Assembly: GCA_021234155.1 (NCBI GenBank) | Contig: JAJEKV010000207.1 | Span: 1,240,001-1,304,000, forward strand | Source: Isoetes taiwanensis | Taxonomy: Eukaryota; Streptophyta; Lycopodiopsida; Isoetales; Isoetaceae | Direction: 5' to 3' | Length of the DNA stretch: 64,000 nucleotides | Part shown: one piece after another, positions 23,239 to 34,987 of the stretch | Layout: every line of letters begins with the position of its first letter | How positions within the stretch are numbered: the stretch's first letter is position 1 | Made by a program: the position numbers and the translations under genes | Notes under the pieces: generated by a model | What the model was told of the DNA's origin: nothing | Seen by the model: only the letters and a program-made list of their open reading frames with translations | The model's database searches: none

Positions 23239-24791
23239 TCTTATATTATAATGTTTTAGCGTGTTGTATCAAGCCCTAATTTGAATGACCGAGATCATCT
23301 AATTGCATCCAAGGGCAGAGATTTATCGCACGACTTTTGACCACTATGATTGGTCATGTTTTGATATCTTGAGGAGAGGGGAATGTGAAGGGGTAAAAAG
23401 GCATGGGAAAAAGGGGAAGTGGAAAAGGGTGAGGAACGGGAGAAAAAAAAAAGGAAAAAATAGCATGGGAAAAGGTCACATGAGACAAGGGAAGGGAAGG
23501 GGAAAAGGGAAAGAAAGAAGAAAAGGAAAGTGAAAAAAAAGCATGGGAAAAGGGCAAGAGAAAGAAAAAAGGGGAAGAGAGAAAGGGTGGGAAAAGGGAA
23601 AAAACGTTTGAGGAAAAAAGGTAAGAGGGAAAAGAGAGATGTTGCAAAGGGCATGGAAAGAAGGAAGTGAAAAGAAAATGAAGGGGGGAAGGGGAAAGGA
23701 AAGGTAAAAAAGGCACGACAAAAAGGAGAAGAGGAAAAGGGTTGGGAAATGAGGAAAAGGAAAAAAAAAAATCCATCAAGAAAAGGGATAGGGATAGAGA
23801 ATGGGAAAGGGTAAAGAGAGGGGAAAAAGGAAGTGAAAAAGAGCATTGGAAATGGAAGGAAAAAAGTGGAAGAGTGAACCGGTGAGGAAAGAGGAAAAGG
23901 GAAGGAAAAATGGCATGGGAAAAAGAAAAGGAAAAGGGAAAGGGAAAGGGAAAGAAAAATGGAAAAGGGGAGCGAAAGGGCATTGGGAAAGGGGAAGACG
24001 GAAAGGGAAAGTGTTGAGAGAGGAGAAAAAAGGAAAACATGGGGACCGGGAAGGGCAAAAGGGGAACAAGAAAAGGATGGGAAGAAAGGAAGGAAAAAGG
24101 GAAAGGGAAAGGAAAAAAAAAAAGGATGATGAAAAGGGTGAAAGCGAACCTGAAAAAAAGGGCACGAGAAAAAGGGGAAGAGGAAAATGGGAAAAGGGAA
24201 GGGCGAAAGGTCATGGAAAAAGGAGGAGAGAATGAGTGAAGAAAGGCAAAAAGGAAGCAAAAAAAGGAGAGGGAAAAAAAGGGGGAAGAAAGAAAGGTTG
24301 GAAAAAAAACGAAAATGGGTACAAGAGAAAAAGAAAGAGGAAAAATGTGTAGAAAGGCTATGGGAAAACGAAAGAGTCAAAAGAAAATAGATAGATAGAT
24401 AGTAGTTTTAACGTCACGCCACTAGGTAGCATCCAACTGGACATGTGACCACACACCACACTACATTGAAGGGGAAAAAGGAAAAAAGCATGGTGAAAAG
24501 GAAAAGAGGAAAAGGGTGGAGAAATGAGGGAAAGAGGAAGGAAAAAGTTTATCAAGAAAACTGAAAGTGAAAACAGGAAAAAAAGAAGAAGAAAAGGAAA
24601 CGCATACGAGGAAAAGGAAAAAGAAAAAGTATAAAAGCGGGTATAGCAAATGACAAAGGGAAAGAGAAACGGTGTCGACTACTTTAACAATGGAGTACTT
24701 CTAGGTTATTCATGCTTGCCTCTCTCATCACTGTAGTGTATCATTTATAGGTTATGAGCTTATGCCCAGCAACGCTGGGCACCGTTCCTAG
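23239..24791 (+). mobile_element. Non-autonomous Helitron, purine-rich, copy B
   Basis: It begins TCTTATATTATAATGTTTTA at 23239, after A, and ends with hairpin GCCCAGCAACGCTGGGC, spacer ACCGTTC and CTAG at 24791, before T. Both ends are textbook. About 23370-24650 is almost pure purine on the plus strand. It is the inverted near-identical twin of 16488-18033, with small length differences in G/A runs. It has no coding capacity of its own. Confidence 0.92.
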
Positions 24792-25166
24792 TAGTTTATA
24801 ATGTCTAGTGGTGTCTCTGCATTCATATCCGTTGCTGTGTGCATCAAAGTCTAGGACGTAATAATAGTATTGAACTTGTTGAAATTTGACCAAAATTTTC
24901 ATAGGCAAAATTGCATGTTTAACTGAACATTCTGATGATACTCCTCTCACACCACTTTGAATTGTAAGAGTCTTACACATGACAAGGGGCATCTGGTGCA
25001 TTAAGAACTTGGTATATGCTTTTTTTGGCTGGCCTTTGTTAGAAAGGTTTCCCAATGTGCTTTTTTTTTTCTTTTCTTTTTTTTTACTAGAGATCTGAAT
25101 GTTTTCGCTTTTTGTCGTCGACACCTAGCTGGAAGAAACTGAGGCAGTCTTATAGAAGTGTAAAAA
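24792..25166. other. No gene seen
   Basis: Flank of Helitron copy B with T-rich runs at 25060-25085. No recognisable coding sequence. Confidence 0.45.
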
Positions 25167-25330
25167 ATGTAGAGCCTACCACTTATTCTTGGAAGTCGTT
25201 CTGGAAGCTAAAGGTTAGGACAGATGGATATATATTATATTAATATCCACGGAGATCCTGTGTGATTTCTTGAGGGATATGACTGTGATTAGGCTATTTA
25301 CTGAGAACTAACAGTGGTATCAAAGCAAGT
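25167..25330 (+). mobile_element. Possible LTR remnant with Met-tRNA primer-binding site
   Basis: TGGTATCAAAGCAAG at 25315-25329 differs by one base from the common plant primer-binding site TGGTATCAGAGC, complementary to initiator Met-tRNA. It directly follows a TAACA end, as in Copia LTRs. A candidate LTR start is TGTAGAGCC at 25167. No polyprotein or second LTR is seen, so it would be a fragment. Confidence 0.4.
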
Positions 25331-26209
25331 AGATATGCTCAGTAAGGTGTTGACGGAATTTAAACTAGTGTAAAGCACAAGTAGGTACAGGCTGAGGAGG
25401 AGTTGTAAGGATAAGGATGCAGCCTGTACATAAGATTATGAGATGATAATGTGGCATTGGGGCTGCCAAAGGCTGCAGGCATTTGAGTTATTGATCAGAG
25501 AAACAAGGAGGAGTTCAATCTGCAAGAGGTAAATTGTGTAGGCTTGAATTGGCCCTTTCCAGACCTAGAATAATATTTTAGGGATCAAGGGTCAAATTCT
25601 TGTTGAAAACAAGAATCAAGTATTGTATTGTTTTGAAGTAGCATTTTTGATTGATTGTGAATCATGACTTTGAAGTATGATTTAAGCCACTTCACCCTCG
25701 AGTCACGGAGGGCAACCCTCCGTGCACAGCACCTTGTTTTATTAAGTCATTATTATTAGCAACTTAGCTCTATTTGTTTTATTACTTATGTTTTTTTATC
25801 TATATTGTGGTTTTTATCTATATTATGTTTTTTATCGATATTATGTTTTTATGAGCCAATACTAGACGCGCGCCCTTATAGGCTACCGCCACCCTATGTT
25901 GCTTATAGTGTTGAGCAAACTTTTACACTCACGTATTTTCCAATCTGAAATTGAAAATTTTCGGTCCGATAGCAAGGAAACTTCCGGTAAATGTCCATAC
26001 GCACAATGCTGGTTGAAAACGAAGTATACTGAGCTTTACGAGAATTTCCGATATCCAACTTATTTTTGTTGTGTTTTTGTCGGGATCTGTCCGGCCGGAT
26101 TTTATTTTTAGCGCTTCAAAAATCTCCTCGTTCCCTCCAAAACGGTCTTCAAACTTCCCAGCCAAGCTTTGCCCAAAAAAAAAAAAAAAAAAAAAACTTT
26201 TCCGCTCGT
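25331..26209. other. Intergenic, with hairpin repeat copy 2 and upstream region of the split gene
   Basis: The hairpin CACGGAGGGCAACCCTCCGTG lies at 25704-25724, followed by CACAGCACCTTGTTTT to 25740 (see 22621). A near-perfect A run lies at 26175-26196, just before the ATG at 26210. No coding feature is seen. Confidence 0.5.
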
Positions 26210-26371
26210 ATGGAGGAGACGTTCAATCCTTTCGATGATGTTGATCTTCCCTATTATGGCCAGGATTACGATGATGATGCTGATGATGATTCTCAGAAAC
26301 AGGTAGTAGACTCCACGGAGCAAGATGATCCTCTTCTTGATCTATATTTCACTCAGAACAATCTGCTCCTA
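26210..26371 (+). CDS. Split host exon, 5' part (unidentified acidic protein)
   Basis: The frame starts MEETFNPFDDVDLPYYGQDY and continues through an Asp-rich stretch to QDDPLLDLYFTQNNLLL, 54 codons ending exactly at the Helitron insertion point. The frame resumes at 30442 with no base gained or lost, giving 167 codons in one exon. I do not recognise the protein. The acidic start and later helical stretch suggest a soluble, possibly nuclear protein, but that is a guess. The start was chosen because it is the first ATG after the A-run. Confidence 0.65.
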
Positions 26372-28349
26372 CTAGTAATGGTGCCCAGCGTTGCTGGGCA
26401 TAAGTTGAGAGCCTGTAAATGTTTTGGACCGCAATGAAACAACATTTAATAGAAACCTAGTTCCATCATGTTAGATAGTGTTGCATCGTTATCTTCGAGA
26501 GAAAGTGCTTGTGCTCTTCAACATTATCTAGTCATGTACTTGCTTGGAATTGAATGTTGATGCATTATAGTGGCATAAGAAGATTCTTGATCTATTTATT
26601 AAGAAGACTTTGCACTAATGGAAGGTCACAAGATATTGTAGTTGGTAGAAAATAAAACAAACTTACTGAACTACCTTTCTAGCAAAGGACTATATATATA
26701 TCCTTCATAGCAAGTTCTAGGTAATTGCATTTCTTGATACAACCAAAGAGCTTCTCCAAGTTTGGCATGTGCCATTATGATGGAAACCGATGTATGTTCA
26801 CTCGGTTTATCATCATTTAAAAGTGTTGTCAAAGATGGTTTCTTAAAACTACTGTATATTTGATATATAAAAATTTCTAGGATATTGTCTTTCCAAATTG
26901 TCTTGCATTCGTTAACAATTGAGGTAGATTGAATAAACCCATTTGTGTATGTAGAGGTTTATAAGCATATTTTCACGTTTTCATGTAGAGGTATAAGACT
27001 TCACATATTACTTCTTATAACACAATGTCCGCGCACACAATGTGTATTCGTGTAGAGGTATGTCTTCACATATTGCTTCTTAAAGAATAACAATGTAGAG
27101 TTATAAGTCCACATATTATTGCTTCTTAAAGAATAACACGTTGTCCGCTCACATGACACCTGTATATCGAGTTATTCATGTCTCGTATAGGGTTTTTGGT
27201 AACAAACAATTCGTTGCCACTGAAGCATGATGTTGTAAGTTTATTTATTCTACCTCATGAATTATCTTGTTGTAACCTAAGAATAGACAAATAATGTTTA
27301 TTAAAACCAATGGAGCTGATGTTGTGGCTGCACTTTACAGTCCAATAATATGATAATAATATGCTATCATGCAGTTTTAGTGGCTATAGATCTGCATACT
27401 ACCAAAAAACAAATCTAGCAGATCAGACTCTAGGAAAAAGCATTGAGAACATGCAAGGAAAAAGTACTGATAGCATTGTTAAGCTCCTCGCATCAATGTC
27501 ATCTCATGTACACAATAATGAACTTGGCTGACGGAACAGAAAATATAAAAACTCCTAACAATTGTTCTTGCGTGGCTACATGCAGCCATTGATAACGAAG
27601 ATATCAGATGGGCACACATTATCTTGCTGGATTGCTTAGCAGTTTTGCATCAAGCTTAAAACAATTAAAATATTTTATGATGTTTTAGAGTTCATCATTA
27701 AAAATCAGAGTACCATGGCACCATGGACACTTGGTAGACAGTAGATGGCAAGTACCAGAAGAATGATTTCCTCCTCCGAACTCTGAAAATGAATGGCTCT
27801 TGAATGTTGTATAAAAAGGTCAAAATGCAGTAAGCCTAGAATCCATCCATATCTTTCAGGTTTCTAAAAATATTGACAAAGCTTTGCTCAAGCGTTTGAG
27901 AATGCTAGGTAGTTCATCTACATGATGGTGAGTAAAGTAAAGCCATTGAGTCATTTCTTAATGAATTATTCTAAAACGTATGCCTTTTGTAGTTGAGCAG
28001 TTACATTAGGAAGTCTTGCAGAAGAGGATAGAGGATCTACAGCAAGCTATGCATGCAGCAAATTTATATTCCATTTTTGGATCACTATCTTCTAGGAGTA
28101 AAAGCAAATGAGTCAAGGCAATCCAAACCTGTTAGCACATGCATCAAATATTGTCTCTATGGAGGAGCATGAAAGGGCCATTCTAAATCTTGGGCCAGAA
28201 GATCCCTTACTCCATCTACATCTCCAGAACCTAAAGTTTTGTAGAAATGTAGCACCACCTGCTTGTTGCCCCCGCTCATTATCCAAACAAGAATGGCATT
28301 GCCCAAGCTATGCTTAGCTTATCTTTTATCCATGATAAAAAATGGTACT

Positions 28350-28568
28350 TCAGAAGAAAAATCCAGCCTCGACATTTTGGGCCAAAACACTGAGCAGTCC
28401 TCCGATGCATCTAGCAAAATCATCCTGCACCATAGTAGCAGCTTCAATAAACGAAAAAGTTCCGCCAGATTTCTCAGCTATGGCGTGCATAATAGAGGGA
28501 TTGTGATCTGCTCCAATTCCAAAAGTGTGCATAGGGTGTTTGTCTCTTCTTTGTCCCATAAATCCCAA
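28350..28568 (-). pseudogene. Captured vWA-domain fragment of a WAV3-like RING E3 ligase
   Basis: The frame reads HTFGIGADHNPSIMHAIAEK then SGGTFSFIEAATMVQDDFAR and CIGGLLSV. This matches the end of the von Willebrand A domain in plant WAV3/EDA40-type ubiquitin ligases (consensus HTFGFGADHD..., SGGTFSFIE, AFAQCIGGLLSV). The RING finger and the rest of the protein are absent. It lies inside the Helitron and in its orientation, as captured exons often do. A possible intron joins it to upstream pieces at 28570-28720, which I cannot confirm. Confidence 0.8.
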
Positions 28569-28788
28569 AAACCGCGCAGGAAAGAATTTTTGCGAGAATG
28601 TTTAGAATCGGTTCCATTTTGCAGCCATGGGTGTCCCTGCCCATCCGATAACAAAGATAATACTTGCCGCGGAAATTACAACAATTGTCCCCGACTAACG
28701 AAGACTGAACTTTTAAGCAATTTTGCATGATAGCCCTACAAAGGTTACAGCCTCCACAGTCACAAGCTTTATCTGCATATTGTATGTC

Positions 28789-29345
28789 GTCGATTCGCGT
28801 AGCGAATCGGCATTCTTGCTCAAGACGAGCATGCATGCATTGCATGCGTCGCATGCATGCATCGCATGCGTTTTGGGCCGTTCTTCAGGTTGGGCATTTG
28901 CTACTTATTGCGGAGTTCTTCATCGACGTTTCATCGGGCTTCCTCTTCTCCCAGTGATTACCTTATTCTCTTTGATTTGTTTCCCGTGCGGGGAGGGCTT
29001 CTTCACGCCGATTTGGCTAATTTGGCGTTGCTTTCTATTTGTCCTTTTCGCCTTTAGCCTTCATCCTGTGACCTTCGCCCTCGATCCTAGTTTGTTAAGG
29101 AAGTCCTTTGGTATTCGGGCACTTTGTTGGTTTCATCGAAGTCGCGGTGCAAGAATGTCGCGTCGATTCGCGCGTGAATCGGCATTCTTGTTTCAAGGCG
29201 AGCATGCATGCATTGCATCGCGCCGCATGCATGCATCGCGCATGCGTTTTGGGCCGTTCTTGAGGTTGGGCATTTGCTACTTATTCGGCGGAGTTCTTCA
29301 TCGGCGTTTCATGGCCTTCCTCTTCTCTCGGCCAGCATTACCTTA
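28789..29345. repeat. 373-bp internal duplication with GCATGCATGC palindromes in Helitron
   Basis: GTCGATTCGCG...GAATCGGCATTCTTG begins copies at 28789 and 29162. Both continue with GAGCATGCATGCATTGCAT, GCATGCGTTTTGGGCCGTTC and GGTTGGGCATTTGCTACTTA. A third short match (GGGCACTTTGTTGGTTTCAT) lies at 29822, against 29118. The GCATGC runs are self-complementary. Confidence 0.8.
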
Positions 29346-30031
29346 TTCTCTTTGAACCCACCCTCCCCCTTCTTTGTTTATTATATTTTGTACAAGTTCG
29401 TTTTATCATGTTTTTCCACCCGTTGGGTGATGCTTTCTTTCCACCCTTTGGGTGATGCTATTCTCTCGATATGTTTCTCGTTTGTTGTGTTGGTGATGTG
29501 CGGTGCAGGGTTGGCGCGCCATCCGTTTTGACTTCTCCATGCGGGGTTTTGGGAGCGATTCTATGCCTTTACGTTTGTCTAAGCCCTTGCTTGAAGGCTT
29601 ATCACTAGGGTTTTTCCTCGAAAACCCGAAAGGGCGAGGGTTTTTTAATCCCGGTGATAAGCTTTCGGCGGTACATCAACCACTCATCTATTAGCATTGT
29701 ATTTGTTTTGGGGTCCAAATGATATAATTGGATTTTCCCTTTATTTTTCGTGGGTAGTTCGCATGTGTGCGGCTATCCACTGTCCACCATTGTAGAAATC
29801 TGCTGAGATGAATGAGAAGCCTGGGCACTTTGTTGGTTTCATGCGAGTCGCAGTGCAAGAATAATTATTTCTGCAAAAGATTACTTGAACAGCCATTGAT
29901 TCATTGCAAAACACTCAATTTCGCATGCCCATGCTCTATGCATCCTGCTATCCCCAGATTGCACATTCATCAACCCAAATTCAAAGAAAGGTCCCATACC
30001 CAAAACTCACCGGCATTGCCACATCCCACCA

Positions 30032-30298
30032 TCAAAACCTTGGAAGTCTTGGGAATATACTTCGCCATGTACTGGCAGATGAAGATTGAATTGTAGAATC
30101 GACAGCCACAACAACGGCGAGGAGCCCTAACATGGATCTGTGGCTCTGAACAGCTTCATCTCCATTAGTTGTCGAAGCTCTGATCATGGCAGGAAAGCGA
30201 CAGGCAGAAGAGGCGCTCTTTTGCGGCAACAAAGTTCCCAAAATTCCCGATCTGTGGCCATTGAGAATGGTGTTGGAAGCTCCACGCAGTGCTGCCAT
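30032..30298 (-). pseudogene. Possible captured first exon (organelle-targeted look), unidentified
   Basis: An 88-codon frame starts MAALRGASNTILNGHRSGIL and is Ser/Ala/Arg-rich and poor in acids, then MLGLLAVVVAVDSTIQSS. The composition is that of an organelle transit peptide. It sits near the Helitron 5' end and in its orientation. I do not recognise the mature protein. It could be chance coding. Confidence 0.35.
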
Positions 30299-30441
30299 GG
30301 ATGTTTTGATTGCCGAATAAATCCCTGAACAGAAGAGGGCTTAACCCTGTGGGTTAGATCTTGACCATCCGATTGCAAGGTCAGATCGTGACCGTCCAAG
30401 TTAGGGCTGGATACAACACCCTATAACATTATAATATAGGA

Positions 30442-30780
30442 TGCACCCAAGATTTCGCAACACATTTGCATCCAAAAGCCAATCTAAAAATACATGTTAG
30501 CAATACAGAGGACGGACAAACAGATTTAAATGGTGATTCCATGGAACATAAAGAGAATTTGGGGTCTATTGATGTTTCTAAACAAGTTTTTGAGCAAAAT
30601 CCTGTCGCCATAGAGCAAATAATGGCACGCATACGAGAGCCCTTTGTGGAGATAAACAGAGTAGCCGAAAATTTGGTCACAGAGAGTACATCCATGGGAG
30701 AAATCAATCCAATAAAGGCTCATGCACAAAATCTTTTAATGGAGGCCAGCAAACAGTTTGCACAAGCACTCAAATCTTTG
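30442..30780 (+). CDS. Split host exon, 3' part
   Basis: Reading continues in phase from codon 54 at 26371: CTQDFATHLHPKANLKIHVS, then IEQIMARIREPFVEINRVAE and KAHAQNLLMEASKQFAQALK. The exon ends at a consensus donor (TTTG|GTAAGG, 30780/30781) at a codon boundary. The C-terminal third is predicted helical from its heptad-like spacing. No family is recognised. Conservation of the frame on both sides of the Helitron shows that this was a real gene until recently. Confidence 0.65.
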
Positions 30781-33700
30781 GTAAGGATTTGGATTTCAAC
30801 TCTTCCAAAGAGTTTTCAATGGTATCTTAGTTACTTCCGATTTTCTCTAACCTTAAACCAGTGCCACCACCAAGTTAACCTGATCGTTTCTTAATTTGAT
30901 GCTATCCACTGGGTTTCTGTTGTGGATCACTGCTCTACCTTTCAAACAGATCTACTTACTTAAATTGTGTTTCGGGGGGTGTGTCCTCTTTTTTCCGGCC
31001 ACCGGTGGACATCCAATTCCGGCAAAAAAGCGAAATTTTGGGATCAGAAAATTTAAAACCGGCAAGAAAACTTTTCTCTAGATTTTTTTTTACCATGCCA
31101 ATTTTTTTCCGCAAAACTAAGCCGTTTCTGAGAAAATGGACGGTAACGCTGTAATTTAGGGTTTAACTTTCGAAAACGGCCAGTCCATCATCATCGTGTG
31201 CTTTTATTTTGGAACGGCAGACTCATTGCAGTCGTTCAAATCCTATGCAATTTGTTCTTAGGGTTTTCGACAGAGTTCTGCAATGACGGTTTTGGTTGTT
31301 CCTTCAGATATTTTTTTTTCCTCTGGGCTATGCCGTCAAAATCAATTGCATCCAATCGGCTGATATGGTTCTCTGTATGTCGTTCTATAAGCAGGTAAAT
31401 GTTCTTCTTTCCATTTTGTTTTGCCAAAATAGTAAATATTTTTTGTGTGCTAAGATCTTCAAGCTTAGTAGGATCGTCAACAACAAAATGGCAAAGGAAT
31501 GGAAGCGACAGAACTGGCAAAGGTTGCGTCTGGTAACCTGGCTGATAGGTCTGCACCATGGCTCCTTTGGCATGCATTCTTTCTTCTCCTTATAACTTCT
31601 CTTCGTTGCAGGTGCATAGACGGGAGCATAGATGGGAGCAATGATAGTTGCAAAACTTATGGCTTGATCTTCCAACTGCAGAAAGCACTTATGGCAGTCG
31701 GTAAAGCATGGGAATTGACATAAGGCACTCGAGAAATGGTGCTTCTTCTTGCTTCATCTTTCTGTTATGTCTTTTCTGATAGGGTAGTTTTCTTTCTCTC
31801 TGCATTCGCATCATTGCATCCCTTTCTTCCATGTTTGATTTGGACGTGCTTCAAGGTATACATTATGAAGTTGCTTCTATGAAAAATGCAAATAACAACT
31901 TTCTGTTTTGCAGGTGCTGAGAGTGGATGCGTCGTTCAGGTTTTAAGTTCCGGCTTGTATAAAGGGTATGTTCTATTGACGAATTCTCAATTGAGTATCT
32001 CCTTTGTGATGTATCTCTATAGTTTGTATCTTTACATTATGAAGGTGTCTTCTTTCGCATGCATGTGGTCTACTTTTGCACGTGGGATAAATGATTCTCT
32101 TTTGCACATATTGTTCATATTCTTCTTACATTTTTGAACTTATTTTGCAGGGAGCAGTTTCATTGCAAAATACAAGATCAAGCGGAATCTTCTTTTTGCT
32201 AATGCTCCTCCACCAATTGGAGTGGAGCTGGACAGGATACTACCAAAATGTTTAAGGGAATTATTCCCTACGAAGCTCCCGTAAAATGATGCTTGATTTA
32301 AAATGTTATGAAGACGTTTTGCCAATCCCTCAATCCCTTGATGTTTCGAAGCAGGAGCTTCAAGCCAGGTACATAGCAAGATAAATTTCAAGAAACTTTC
32401 TTCCATGAAGCAAATTATCTGTTGTGCAACCATATATATCGTTAATTAAATGTAAGGGCTTTCATTTTTGCATTTTTAAAAGAAAGTTGGATCTTCATTC
32501 TTTGCAATGGCAGGTTATGAGTATCTTAAGTTGTGATGGACTCTTTTACACTGGTCTATTATCAAAGGCTCTATTACAGCGGAGTCTATGGTACATACAT
32601 TCTCCTCAGAACCCATCTCAGGTAATTTGACAAATTAACATAACCTGCAAGGTTATTTATTCGATGTTTTTTTGAAGTCTTGCTGGTGGTTTTGCTGCGC
32701 ACACAGATGTATTCAAAGTCCAAACGGACATATCCAAAGTTCAAACATCTGCTTTATGGGTGTGCAATGGAGTTGTTAACAAGTCTCACTTCTACAAATT
32801 TCTCGATCTGTTCTGGATCACGATATAATATCATAAAGATATGGTGACCTTGCAAAGATTTGTATTATGCTGAATTAGCCAGCAGACGAAGGTATTTAAA
32901 AGCGTAGAGCAAGTACTTTCTTTACTTTTTTCATTTCTTTCTTATTGAATGCAGGTTTTGGCAACCACAACCTTGGCCATTCTGAGTGGTCCTACTATAT
33001 TTAGTAAGGAAGGGTTACAAAGTGTAGAGTCTGCTGTGTATTTGTTTTACTGCTATAAAACAATGCATTGGAATTCAGCAATTTAGCCCATACAATTTTT
33101 GAAACGGCTTGGAAGATGATTCTTATAATGAGTATGGATTGGGTGTATGCACACCACACTTGGCCCAAGCCCAGTTATAACACTTCCGCACTTCGTAAGT
33201 GAATATGATAAGGAATGTACTAAAATCTTGGGTTCCTGAAATAACCAGGTGAGAGCCCTTAAGCATTTCTTATTTTGCATTCATGGAGTAATTTTAACTA
33301 TTTGCTTATTTTGCATTTATGGAGGCCAAGAGTATTCTGAAGTACTGGTGAGATTTGGCAATGATAATGTGTTAGCCAACAGTTTTAGCCATATATTCAA
33401 GTGCCCACTAAAGTCCTTTTTATTATGCCCCATTGTTAGGCATTATTGGGATGCACATGTTCAGATTCTTTATCTACCATGTTCAGATTCTTTATCTTAA
33501 CATATCGTTATTCCATCAGTGCAACATCATCCAACAAAACATTTGTAAGGATCCAAATTCTCTTACTTCTAATGAAGTTGTGAAGCACTAAACTAGATCA
33601 TGTTTATATCACAACATTATTTTACAATCCATCTTGCAAATTCATTGCATATGAGCTAATTTTATGCAAGCAGAAACCTAGAGTTTAATGACGTGGTTTT

Positions 33701-34912
33701 AGAAAGAGCTCGTTCACGTACAAGGGTGCTAAAACGATAATGAAATTGGAACAATCGAGTAGCTCAGAGGTTGCAAACATGAAGATAGCTATAGAAACTC
33801 ATTGTATGGTCGGTAGTTATTCACATTCATTGCGCAACAGTTTCTCACCACACATTCATACTTCGTTGATTTACTAGATCCATTCTATTCCTTTCTTATT
33901 GATCAATAAATAAAAGCAAAGGTGAACAATGAAAACAATTCATGAGTCATAGAACACAATTCATGAAGCCCAAAAACAATCTAAGGGACAAAAATGCATG
34001 TGAAATATCTAAGGTTGGCAACGCTTTCATGAGATATTACAAGCATTGGCCGCTAAAAGAAGTTTAAATCTAGAGATACAAATTGTAACATGTTACATAT
34101 TCAAGTTGTAATATGTTGCTATAAGAGCTTGAAATCTAGCGATTCAAATTGTAAATGTTAAACGTATTTGTTGTTGGAGTTGGAGCTTTTAGGTCTGCTT
34201 TGTTTAGCAAGCTTGCTTTTGTTAACATATGAACTTTTGAAAAATTATAAATTCTTGCCCTGATATGATGTTATTTGGGAGCATTTGAAGCATTCCAAGA
34301 TATCATAACCTTTTGATTTCCAAGTACTCCCAGAATTGTACCATCACAAATGTGTCCTAGATAACTACTTCTACAATTCCATCGTCCAGTGCATGCTAAC
34401 GATGCTAAAGACAGGTTGGGTTTATTTTAGCATGCTTGATATTAGAAGGCTTTCCAATGCTAGAGCCCATAATATACCATACCTGTAATTGGAGGATACT
34501 ACAGGTGCAAGATACCCCATTCATTGTTAGGATTACTATTGGGGTATACTGTGAGGTGTAGTTACTTTAGATAGATTCCAAATATTAGTACAAAAGTTGA
34601 ACAAAAAAATTAGATTCTGGTTGGGCGTAAATGAAGACGTATGTGATTGTACTTTGTCATATGTAGGTCATATAGCCATTTCAGTAATTCAGTGTGTGTG
34701 TGGCCCTCCACATTCCTTCTAAAGCATCGTTTTCTCTATTGAAATCCATAAACGCAAAGTTAATACATTGATATTGTCATTAGACAATTTCAATAACAAA
34801 AATAATTACAAAAGCAAATAATGCCGATTGTTGCAAATATCAAGATGTGTTTGGTATTGAGAAAAGTTGTACATGTGGACGTTAAAGGCCGACTAAAAAT
34901 ATATGCGAGAAC
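30781..34912 (+). other. Intron and possible downstream exons of the split gene; no family recognised
   Basis: Several plus-strand pieces have good splice borders. One ends at ATAAGCAG|GTAAAT (31394) and carries AMPSKSIASNRLIWFSVCRS. Others start after GCAG at 31610, 31913 and 32151. They may continue the gene begun at 26210. From about 33500 to 34900 I see only AT-rich sequence. Confidence 0.35.
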
Positions 34913-34946
34913 ATTAGCCCGGCAACGCCGGGCACACGTTTACTAG
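34913..34946 (+). mobile_element. Helitron 3' terminus
   Basis: Hairpin GCCCGGCAACGCCGGGC, spacer ACACGTTTA and CTAG end at 34946, before T. The stem is perfect, so the insertion is young. Its 5' end must lie to the left but was not identified; it may contain part of 31-34.9 kb. It stops about 40 bases before the GC-rich tandem array. Confidence 0.75.
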
Positions 34947-34987
34947 TAATAATAATGGTATTTTGCAGGGTGAACAACTCCACAGGG

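Larger units (their letters stand above)
26372..30441 (-). mobile_element. 4.07-kb Helitron inserted in a coding exon, with captured fragments
   Basis: On the minus strand it begins TCCTATATTATAATGTTATA at 30441, after A, and ends with hairpin GCCCAGCAACGCTGGGC, spacer ACCATTA and CTAG at 26372, before T. Insertion between A and T is as expected. It has no Rep/helicase frame. It carries a WAV3-like vWA fragment, other exon-like pieces, and a 373-bp internal duplication. Precise removal restores an open frame across the junction, which fixes both ends independently. Confidence 0.93.
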
